Of a DNA stretch of 5,247 nucleotides, positions 1-5,228 are shown one piece after another (the first letter of the stretch is position 1; every line of letters begins with the position of its first letter). Source of the DNA: Chloroflexia bacterium (GTDB taxonomy: Bacteria; Chloroflexota; Chloroflexia; Thermomicrobiales; JALYUS01); contig JAICIL010000310.1 of assembly GCA_025924435.1 (NCBI GenBank), positions 1 to 5,247 on the forward strand, given 5' to 3'. The translations under genes were made by a program, and so were the position numbers. The notes beneath the pieces were generated by a model, which saw nothing but the letters and a program-made list of their open reading frames with translations, made no database searches and was not told where the DNA came from.

Positions 1-1754
1 GGGATCGGGCCGCCGCCGGCGTCGAGCCAGCCCTGGGCGGTGAGGGCGTCGTTGCCGACGAGGCCGAACCAGACGGCGTCGCCGTGCAATTCGAGGCGGC
101 CGCGCTCGAAGTACTGGACGGTGACGCCGTTCTCCGCCGTGGCGCCGGTGCGCGGCATGCCGAGGAAAGTCAGCCCGCCCGCCTGCTGCCACGCGGCGCG
201 GAAGGGGGCCGCCACCCCATGCCCGACGGTCGGGAACCAGAATCCGTCCGGCGCGGCGGGGGCGGGTTCGGGGGCGGCGGGGCCGCTCGCCGTGCCCGTT
301 TTCGCGTCCAGCCAGCCCTTCGCCTGCAAGACGGCATTGACGATCAGATCGGCGTCCACGAGCGCGGGTTGGCCGTTCGCGGCGGGGCGGACAATCAGGC
401 GGCCCCGCTCGAAATCCTGCGTGCGATACCAGAGGCCGTCCGCCGGGTCGCGCCGGGCATACTCGGCGGTGCGCGGCAGGCCGAGCGTCGTCATGCCGCC
501 GAGCCGCTCCCACGCGGCGCGCAACTCGCCCTGGATGACATGGCCCGTCTGCGCGAAGACGAGCATGCCGGGGCCGGTTGGGGCCGCGCTGGCGACGGGC
601 TTCGGGAAATTCTTGTAGGCGCTGTAATACGGCTCCTTCGGCACGAAGCGGGTGCTCGCGTCAATGTCGCGCCCGGTGTTGTAGATGGGCGGCTCGGTCG
701 TCAGCAGGCCGTAGTGCTCGCCCGTCCAGTCGTGGAGCATATGCAGGTTCGCGACCTCGATGTAGTCCTGCGCGAGCAGCCACGGCAACCCCTGCTGGAG
801 GAAGGCCGCCTGCTGGTCCGGCGTCGTCTCCCAGCCGTACTCGGTGATCCAGAGTTTCTTGTTCGCGTCGCCCGCGTCCACCATCCGCTTGCGGACATCC
901 TGGATCGGCCCCGGCAGGAGGGCGACGGTCTGGCCGCTCGCGCCCGGCTTCATGATCGAGCCGTACGGGTGGAAGGAGATCGCATCCCACGGGCGCTTGC
1001 TCGGGCCGTTCGTGTTGTCGCTGACGCCGTAGAGCCAATCCACGTAGAAGAAGCCCGCGAGCGTGTTCGCCGCGACGACCTCGCCGGGGTTGACGGCGTG
1101 GATCTCGTCGTAAAACGGGCGCAGCCAGCGCAGGTAATCCGCCACCTCATGCCCCATGTAGGACCACAATTCCGGCTCGTTCCAGAACTCCCAGAGCCGG
1201 ATGGAGGGATAGCGCGCGGCGACGGTGCGCACCGCCTCGCGGAATTGCGGCTCGGCGTCGGGCCGGATGCCGCAGGTGAGCCGCTCCTTGTCGAACTCCT
1301 GCTGCGCCTTCGCGCACGCCGCGCTGTCCGGGCTGGCCCAGGCGGGCGCGGAGACGAACGAGGCGATCACCTCGATATGCTCGGCGGCGAGGCGGTTCAG
1401 GACGCGGTCGAACTGCGCGAAATCGTATTGCCCCGGCTGCGGCTCGAAGGTCTTCCAATCGAGCGAGAGGCGGACATTGGTGATGCCCAGTAGGTGATAG
1501 TACGCCATGAACTCGTCGAGGCGCGCATCGAGCCACCACATGTGCCCGGCGATGCCGAATTTCAGGCGGTTCGCGTCCGGTTCGTGCCAGATAAAGGACT
1601 GAGGACTGGGTATCCCTACAGGAACTGAGGACTGAGGGGCGGGGAGGGGGTCATCAGCGAGGACTGTTGCTGATGGGAGCATCAGGTTGATACAGAAGAA
1701 CAGAAGAATAAAGATCGTCACAGCCCGGCGGGTGCGTTGTTGTCGCTCGGTCAC
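1..1754 (-). CDS. Secreted clan GH-A-like glycoside hydrolase with C-terminal LGFP-like modules (3' end beyond window)
   Basis: The frame is open for 584 codons from a GTG start and leaves the window without a stop. It predicts an exported (alpha/beta)8-barrel hydrolase acting on a polysaccharide or glycoside outside the cell. Residues 1-33 are a signal peptide, 34-60 a proline- and serine-rich linker holding a heptanucleotide repeat, and about 63-385 the barrel. WNEPE at 191-195 gives the likely acid/base E193, and WITEYGWET at 302-310 gives the likely nucleophile E305. The 112-residue spacing and the NEP motif suit clan GH-A, for example GH39 or GH5-like proteins including PslG-type exopolysaccharide hydrolases. 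FHPYG at 261-265 also fits a barrel strand end. Two repeated C-terminal modules follow (about 398-488 and 505-582). GTG at 1754 is preferred because it gives the complete signal peptide; its Shine-Dalgarno match is weak (AAAGG about 9 nt upstream). Exact GH family and substrate are unknown. Confidence 0.87.
   Translation of the reverse strand, partial: MTERQQRTRRAVTIFILLFFCINLMLPSATVLADDPLPAPQSSVPVGIPSPQSFIWHEPDANRLKFGIAGHMWWLDARLDEFMAYYHLLGITNVRLSLDWKTFEPQPGQYDFAQFDRVLNRLAAEHIEVIASFVSAPAWASPDSAACAKAQQEFDKERLTCGIRPDAEPQFREAVRTVAARYPSIRLWEFWNEPELWSYMGHEVADYLRWLRPFYDEIHAVNPGEVVAANTLAGFFYVDWLYGVSDNTNGPSKRPWDAISFHPYGSIMKPGASGQTVALLPGPIQDVRKRMVDAGDANKKLWITEYGWETTPDQQAAFLQQGLPWLLAQDYIEVANLHMLHDWTGEHYGLLTTEPPIYNTGRDIDASTRFVPKEPYYSAYKNFPKPVASAAPTGPGMLVFAQTGHVIQGELRAAWERLGGMTTLGLPRTAEYARRDPADGLWYRTQDFERGRLIVRPAANGQPALVDADLIVNAVLQAKGWLDAKTGTASGPAAPEPAPAAPDGFWFPTVGHGVAAPFRAAWQQAGGLTFLGMPRTGATAENGVTVQYFERGRLELHGDAVWFGLVGNDALTAQGWLDAGGGPI
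9..242 (-). repeat. LGFP-like C-terminal module, copy 2 (protein-level repeat)
   Basis: Residues about 505-582. Landmarks match copy 1 in order: VGHGVAAPFRAAWQQAGG, FLGMPRT, VQYFERGRLEL, and the ending TAQGWLDAGGG. RAAW, GG, LGxPRT, FERGRL and GWLDA are identical in both copies, so this is a true tandem duplication at protein level. After the ending, the frame continues GGPI into the window edge, resembling the start of another linker, so further modules may follow. Confidence 0.7.
291..563 (-). repeat. LGFP-like C-terminal module, copy 1 (protein-level repeat)
   Basis: Residues about 398-488 of the hydrolase. Visible landmarks are TGHVIQGELRAAWERLGG, then TLGLPRT, then TQDFERGRLIV, and an ending QAKGWLDA. 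The same order of landmarks recurs in copy 2. Modules of this look (GH, about 10 residues, W, GG, (F/L)GxPxT, xxFERxRxE) resemble LGFP-type repeats of secreted proteins and are thought to bind cell wall or surface glycans. That function is inference. An alanine- and proline-rich linker (about 489-503) separates it from copy 2. Confidence 0.7.
1593..1639 (-). repeat. Heptanucleotide repeat (unit CTCAGTC) inside the hydrolase linker
   Basis: Read on the coding (minus) strand, two short tracts of the unit CTCAGTC, two degenerate copies each, lie at 1621-1639 and 1596-1610, separated by about 10 nt (TGTAGGGATA on the minus strand). They are translated in frame as PQSSVP and SPQSF within residues 40-54, between the signal peptide and the catalytic barrel. 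The same unit occurs in the linker of the neighbouring thiamine-diphosphate enzyme. Confidence 0.8.
1656..1754 (-). other. Signal peptide of the glycoside hydrolase
   Basis: The first 33 residues have a basic n-region (R4, R7, R9, R10), a hydrophobic core from about A11 to L26 containing TIFILLFF, and a likely signal peptidase I site after ATVLA, just before DD. A cysteine at position 21 lies inside the hydrophobic core and is not followed by a convincing lipobox context, so a Sec-type secreted protein is favoured over a lipoprotein. It supports the GTG at 1754 as start; a later in-frame GTG (codon 12) would remove the positive n-region. Confidence 0.8.
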
Positions 1755-1856
1755 GGAGGGGTGCCTTTCAAGCAATCGGCAAGATGCAACGCGTGATCTG
1801 TCCGCATCCAATCTGTCTAACGAACGAACGGGCGAAATGTTGCGGCTGTGGCACCC
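1755..1856 (-). promoter_or_regulatory. Spacer and leader of the hydrolase gene, bounded by a 7-bp inverted repeat
   Basis: This 102-bp spacer begins right after the TAA of the upstream gene. GGGTGCC on the coding strand (1850-1856) is complementary to GGCACCC (1759-1765), 5-11 nt before the GTG. In RNA, pairing of the two would enclose the spacer and cover part of the only Shine-Dalgarno-like sequence (AAAGG). Three tandem CGTT units lie near 1820-1831. No convincing promoter or rho-independent terminator is visible. A regulatory role is inference, and a 7-bp match over this length may be chance. Confidence 0.25.
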
Positions 1857-3548
1857 TTAATGCTCAATCCTCGGTCCTGCTATCGTTGTGCCGACGGCGA
1901 TTTGATTCGGGTCGGTGAGGACTTCGATCAGGGCGGGACGCTTCAAGGCGAGCGCGTGTTCGAGCGCGGGGGCGAAAGCGCGGCTCTCCGTGACGCGCGT
2001 GCCGTGCGCGCCGAGCGACGCGGCGAACGCGGCGAAATCCACCGGGCCGAGGGCGGTCGCGCTCACCCGGCCGGGGAACTCGCGCTCCTGGTGCATGCGG
2101 ATCGTGCCGTACGTGTGGTTGTTGAAGACGAGCGCGATCACCGGCAGGTCGCAGCGCACGGCGGTCTCCAACTCGTTGCCGGTCATCAGGAAGCCGCCAT
2201 CCCCCGCGACCGCGAGGACGGGCACGCCGGGCCGGGCGAGCGCCGCCCCGACGGCGGCGGGCATCGCGTAGCCCATCGCGCCGCTCGTCGGGCCGAGGAA
2301 GGCGCCGGGGAGCGTAAAGCGATGATACCGCCCGAACCAGGTCCAGAAGTTGCCCGCGTCGCCCGTCATCACCGTCTCCGGCGGCAGGAGGCGCGCGAGA
2401 TCCGCCATGATCGCCGTCGGATCAATCGAGGACTGAGGGCTAAGGACTGAGGACTGAGTAGGATTCGGGATTGCGGTTGCGGCCTCAAAGACGGCGCGGT
2501 CGCGGGCGGAGGCGGCGCGGCGGGCGGCGCGTTTGGGGTCGGGATGGGCGGCGAGGGCGGCGTGCATCGCGGTCAGGTCCTCCTTGGCGTCCGCGACGAT
2601 GCCGAGGACGATGGAGTTGTTCACGCCGACGACGCTCGCATCAATATCAACATGGACGACCCGCGTGTGCGGCGCGGGAACCGTATAGGCGGCTGTCGTG
2701 AACTCCGACAGCCGCGTGCCGAGGGCGAGCAACACGTCCGCTTCTCGCAACCGTTCCGCGATGCAGGGCGGCGCGCCGAGGCCGATGGCGCCGAGAAAGA
2801 GCGGATGATTGTTCGGAAAGGCGTGATAGCGACGCGCCCCGACAACCACCGGGATGCCGGTCGCTTCCGCGAACCGCACGAGATCATCCGTCGCACCGGC
2901 GCGAATCACGCCGCCACCGGCGAGGATGACGGGACGCTCGGCAGCGAGCAGCAGATCAACCGTGCGGGCGGCATCGTCGGCGGTCGGCGCGGGGCGCGGG
3001 GCGATAGCGGGCGCGCGGAAATGGTCCGGCGCGAAGTCGCATTCCGCGTTCAGCACATCGGTCGGCACGGCGAGCAGCACCGGGCCGGGCCGCCCGCCGA
3101 TCGCGCGGCGGATCGCCTCGTGGATCAGGGCGGGGAGGCGGTCCGTCCGCTCGACCTCGACCGCCCACTTGACGATGTGCGCGAAGAAGGGGGCGAGTTC
3201 GACCTCCTGAAAGGCCTCCTTATGCCGGTGCGGCGTCTCCACCTGCCCGATCAGCGCGATCAGCGGCGTGGAATCCTGATACGCGGTGTGCAGGGCGATC
3301 GCCATGTTCGCGGAGCCGACGCCGCGCGTGCCCATGCAGAGCGCGGGCGTGCCGGTCAGTTTGCCGACCGCCTCCGCCATGAACGCCGCGCCGCCCTCGT
3401 GCCGCGTCGCGACGAGGTTGATCGCGGGTTCGTCGTAGAGCGCGTCCAGCACGGAGAGGAAACTCTCGCCCGGCACGGTGAAGGCGTGGCGCACGCCCTC
3501 GCGTTTCAACTGCTCGACCGCCGCCCGTGCGCCCGTCATCCGCGTCAT
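1857..3548 (-). CDS. Acetolactate-synthase-like thiamine-diphosphate-dependent enzyme
   Basis: A 563-residue cytoplasmic enzyme of the ThDP carboligase/decarboxylase superfamily, about normal length for an acetolactate synthase catalytic subunit. The PYR domain (about 4-170) contains VPGESF and RHEGGAAFMAEA, where E51 is the expected catalytic glutamate activating ThDP. The central domain (about 190-325) has ILAGGG and LALGTRLSEF. The PP domain (about 378-550) has GDAGNF and GDGGF at 449-453 followed by NN at 476-477, the Mg-ThDP motif. HTYGTIRMHQEREFPGR follows, unlike the VRQWQ region of biosynthetic IlvB. No small subunit gene is adjacent in this window, so branched-chain amino acid synthesis is not supported; substrate is unknown. 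The ATG at 3548 is chosen over an upstream ATG at 3668 because GGAGGGG sits 7 nt before it and the extra 40 residues are read through a repeat tract. The interdomain linker carries a heptanucleotide repeat. Confidence 0.92.
   Translation of the reverse strand: MTRMTGARAAVEQLKREGVRHAFTVPGESFLSVLDALYDEPAINLVATRHEGGAAFMAEAVGKLTGTPALCMGTRGVGSANMAIALHTAYQDSTPLIALIGQVETPHRHKEAFQEVELAPFFAHIVKWAVEVERTDRLPALIHEAIRRAIGGRPGPVLLAVPTDVLNAECDFAPDHFRAPAIAPRPAPTADDAARTVDLLLAAERPVILAGGGVIRAGATDDLVRFAEATGIPVVVGARRYHAFPNNHPLFLGAIGLGAPPCIAERLREADVLLALGTRLSEFTTAAYTVPAPHTRVVHVDIDASVVGVNNSIVLGIVADAKEDLTAMHAALAAHPDPKRAARRAASARDRAVFEAATAIPNPTQSSVLSPQSSIDPTAIMADLARLLPPETVMTGDAGNFWTWFGRYHRFTLPGAFLGPTSGAMGYAMPAAVGAALARPGVPVLAVAGDGGFLMTGNELETAVRCDLPVIALVFNNHTYGTIRMHQEREFPGRVSATALGPVDFAAFAASLGAHGTRVTESRAFAPALEHALALKRPALIEVLTDPNQIAVGTTIAGPRIEH
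2428..2458 (-). repeat. Heptanucleotide repeat (unit CTCAGTC) inside the ThDP enzyme
   Basis: On the coding strand the units are CTCAGTC, CTCAGTC, CTTAGCC, CTCAGTC and a partial CTC: four units, one degenerate. They encode QSSVLSPQSS (residues 365-374), between the central and C-terminal domains, where an extension of the linker should be tolerated. The frame is kept on both sides, with recognisable family sequence resuming at DPTAIMADLARLLP. Confidence 0.88.
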
Positions 3549-3555
3549 GCTCGCT

Positions 3556-3562
3556 CCCCTCC
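3556..3562 (-). promoter_or_regulatory. Ribosome binding site of the ThDP enzyme gene
   Basis: GGAGGGG on the minus strand lies 7 nt before the ATG at 3548. It decides the start against the longer in-frame reading from 3668. The identical heptamer serves the mutase gene. Confidence 0.85.
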
Positions 3563-3603
3563 CGATCAATCCATCGCCGCAATGGGAGCAATCATCGCAT
3601 AGT

Positions 3604-3652
3604 GAGCGGGCAGGATGCAGCATGCAGCAGGCGGCGGGCAGCGGGCGCATCC
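3604..3652. repeat. Heptanucleotide repeat tract (unit close to CAGCGGG) in the spacer
   Basis: On the plus strand, 49 nt divide into seven consecutive heptamers: GAGCGGG, CAGGATG, CAGCATG, CAGCAGG, CGGCGGG, CAGCGGG, CGCATCC. Most share the frame (C/G)(A/G)GC(G/A)(G/T)G. AGGATGC (3612-3618) and GCATCCT (3647-3653) are inverted copies at the ends of the tract, so the tract could fold back. The unit differs from those of the other tracts in the window. Confidence 0.72.
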
Positions 3653-3679
3653 TACCCAGAGGGTGCACGGCTGTAGGCC

Positions 3680-3714
3680 CCTACTCATTGCTCGTTGCGC
3701 ATTGCTTGCTACTC
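3680..3714 (-). repeat. Heptanucleotide repeat tract (unit close to GAGCAAT) covering the mutase stop codon
   Basis: On the minus strand, 35 nt divide into five heptamers: GAGTAGC, AAGCAAT, GCGCAAC, GAGCAAT, GAGTAGG. The first heptamer contains the last codon (GAG) and the stop (TAG) of the mutase gene, so the tract overlaps the end of the coding sequence and extends into the spacer. It is a second repeat family within the same 160-bp spacer. Confidence 0.75.
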
Positions 3715-5079
3715 GTACATCGGCTCGTCGGAGCGGACGAGTTTCAGGACATCGCGGGTTTTCGTCTCCAGCAGCGCGGGGCTGTCCGCCTCGATGTTCA
3801 GGCGCAGGAGAGGCTGCGTGTTCGAGGGGCGCAGGTTGAACCACCAGTCCGGGAAGGCGATGGTCAGGCCGTCCAGGTGATCGAGGCGCACGCCGGGCCG
3901 GTCGCGGTAGTGCGCCTCCACCTTCCGCTCCGTCGCCTGCACGTCGCGCACCTCGGAGTTGATCTCGCCGGAACGGACGCGGCGGTCGAGCGGCGCGAGC
4001 GCCGCGGAGAGCGGCACATTCGCCACGGAGAGGGCATCGAGCGCGGAGAGGAGGGCGATCAGGCCGCTGTCCGCGTACCAGTTGTCGCGGAAGTAGAAGT
4101 GGCCGGAGTGCTCGCCGCCGAAGATCGCGTCCTGCTCGCGCATCACCTGCTTGATGAAGGAGTGGCCAACGCGGGAGCGGATCGGCCTGCCGCCCGCCTT
4201 CTCGATTGCCTCCGGCACGCCGCGCGAGCAGATCAGGTTGTAGACAACCGCCGCGCCGGGGTGATGGCGCAGCAGCGCGGTGGCGACGAGCGCGGTCGTC
4301 ATATCCCCGCCGACGAACTCGCCCCGCTCGGTGACGAGGAACATCCGGTCCGCGTCGCCGTCGAAGGCCGCGCCGAGGTCCGCCTTCTCCGCGACGACGC
4401 GCGCCTTGAGGTCGGCGATATTCTCCTGCTCTAAGGGGTTCGCGTCGTGGTGCGGGAAGGTGCCGTCCAGTTCGAAGTACATCGGCACGAGCGTCACCTG
4501 CGGCAACTTGGCGAAGACGCGCGGCAGGACCTTGCCCGCCATGCCGTTGCCCGCATCCACCACCAGTTTGAGGGGCCGGATGGTCGCCGGATCAATGAAG
4601 GCGAGGCAGTGGGCGGCGAAATCGTCCAGCACCTTGCGCTCGGTGACGCTGCCGGTGCGCGCGGCGGGCGGGAAGGCGCCGGACATCACCATGTCGCGGA
4701 TGGCGAAGAGGCCCGTTTCGTCCGAGACGGGGATGGCGTTCGCGCGGCACATCTTCACGCCGTTGTACCCGGCGGGGTTGTGCGAGGCGGTGACCATCAC
4801 GCCGCTCTCGTAGCCGTATTTGCCCACGGAGAAATAGAGCGCGTCCGACGAGACCGCGCCGATGTCCACCACATCGGCGCCGGCGGCGGTGATGCCCCGG
4901 ATGAGCGCGGCGGCGATCTCCGGCGAGGAGACGCGCATATCCCGCCCGACGCAGACCTGCCCGACGCCGAGCACGGGCGGGATCGCGCGCCCGATCTGCT
5001 CCGCCTCTGCCGGTCCCCATTCTTCGGGCACGAGGCCGCGCACGTCGTATGCCTTGAAGAGCGCCGGATTCATCGCCAT
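3709..5079 (-). CDS. Phosphomannomutase/phosphoglucomutase (alpha-D-phosphohexomutase family)
   Basis: A cytoplasmic 456-residue enzyme interconverting hexose 6-phosphate and 1-phosphate, feeding GDP-mannose and/or UDP-glucose synthesis for polysaccharides and glycoconjugates. Length is normal for the bacterial PMM/PGM (AlgC/ManB-type) group. All four family signatures are present: FKAYDVRG at 8-15; the phosphoserine loop TASHNP at 97-102 (S99 carries the phosphate); the metal loop DGDADR at 240-245; the sugar loop GGEHSGH at 321-327; and the phosphate-binding loop RPSNTQP at 417-423. GEHSGH is the type usually seen in PMM/PGM, but mannose versus glucose preference cannot be set from sequence alone. 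The first ATG (5079) is chosen because GGAGGGG lies 8 nt upstream; an ATG two codons later is possible. The last codons and stop overlap a heptanucleotide repeat. It is the first of three co-directional genes. Confidence 0.95.
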   Translation of the reverse strand: MAMNPALFKAYDVRGLVPEEWGPAEAEQIGRAIPPVLGVGQVCVGRDMRVSSPEIAAALIRGITAAGADVVDIGAVSSDALYFSVGKYGYESGVMVTASHNPAGYNGVKMCRANAIPVSDETGLFAIRDMVMSGAFPPAARTGSVTERKVLDDFAAHCLAFIDPATIRPLKLVVDAGNGMAGKVLPRVFAKLPQVTLVPMYFELDGTFPHHDANPLEQENIADLKARVVAEKADLGAAFDGDADRMFLVTERGEFVGGDMTTALVATALLRHHPGAAVVYNLICSRGVPEAIEKAGGRPIRSRVGHSFIKQVMREQDAIFGGEHSGHFYFRDNWYADSGLIALLSALDALSVANVPLSAALAPLDRRVRSGEINSEVRDVQATERKVEAHYRDRPGVRLDHLDGLTIAFPDWWFNLRPSNTQPLLRLNIEADSPALLETKTRDVLKLVRSDEPMYE

Positions 5080-5087
5080 CGCCTTTT

Positions 5088-5094
5088 CCCCTCC
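5088..5094 (-). promoter_or_regulatory. Ribosome binding site of the mutase gene
   Basis: GGAGGGG on the minus strand with an 8-nt spacer to the ATG at 5079. The spacing favours this ATG over the one at 5073. Confidence 0.82.
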
Positions 5095-5134
5095 ACTCGC
5101 TCGTATTGCCGCTTCCCCAACAGTCTATCGCACG

Positions 5135-5149
5135 CCCGCTGCCAGCGGG
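5135..5149. promoter_or_regulatory. 15-bp dyad upstream of the mutase gene, possible operator
   Basis: CCCGCTG and CAGCGGG form a perfect inverted repeat around a single C. On the minus strand a weak -10-like TAGACT lies at 5122-5127, about 42 nt before the start codon, and a poor -35-like TTTCCC at 5147-5152, with a 19-nt spacer that the dyad would fill. This position would suit an operator, but the promoter elements are weak in GC-rich DNA and the dyad may be only a small hairpin. Confidence 0.3.
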
Positions 5150-5156
5150 AAACCGG

Positions 5157-5228
5157 GGAGAACCGCAGAGACGCAGAGAGGGAAGAGGACGCAAAGAGAA
5201 AAAGAGGGGAAAGAGGGAAATGAGAGAA
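5157..5228. repeat. Purine-rich tract with rough 9-nt periodicity in the mutase leader
   Basis: About 70 nt of the plus strand are almost all A or G. The part from 5162 can be cut into degenerate nonamers: ACCGCAGAG, ACGCAGAGA, GGGAAGAGG, ACGCAAAGA, GAAAAAGAG, GGGAAAGAG. It resembles the CGCAGAGACGCAGAG type of dispersed intergenic repeat that I recall from several bacterial genomes. It is far less GC-rich than the genes. No coding potential is evident on the minus strand. Confidence 0.55.

Noticed and set aside
84..1493. A 469-codon open frame on the plus strand, antisense to the hydrolase
   Set aside because: Its translation is an arginine-, alanine- and glycine-rich string with no recognisable motif. 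It mirrors the third-position GC bias of the minus-strand gene, which has a signal peptide, catalytic motifs and repeated modules.
1816..1832. Tandem CGTT units ahead of the hydrolase as a regulator binding array
   Set aside because: Only three 4-nt units; too short and simple to separate from chance.
2428..2458. The repeat in the ThDP gene as a frameshift or pseudogene lesion
   Set aside because: The frame is the same before and after the tract, and the C-terminal domain motifs are intact in that frame.
2544..3602. A 352-codon plus-strand open frame opposite the ThDP enzyme
   Set aside because: Low-complexity RGDE-rich translation lying entirely across a gene with intact ThDP-binding and catalytic motifs; a shadow frame.
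3612..3653. Inverted ends AGGATGC/GCATCCT as a transcription terminator after the mutase
   Set aside because: The loop is about 28 nt and no T-run follows on the minus strand; it is better explained as part of the degenerate repeat tract.
3549..3668. A 40-residue N-terminal extension of the ThDP enzyme from an ATG at 3668
   Set aside because: The extension is read through the CAGCGGG repeat tract, gives a cysteine-rich non-family sequence, and lacks a ribosome site, whereas GGAGGGG precedes the ATG at 3548.
3604..3714. A CRISPR-like array in the spacer
   Set aside because: The units are only 7 nt, contiguous and degenerate, with no unique spacers of regular size.
3478..4434. A 318-codon plus-strand open frame opposite the mutase
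   Set aside because: It spans the spacer repeats and then reads antisense to conserved mutase loops, with no family features of its own.
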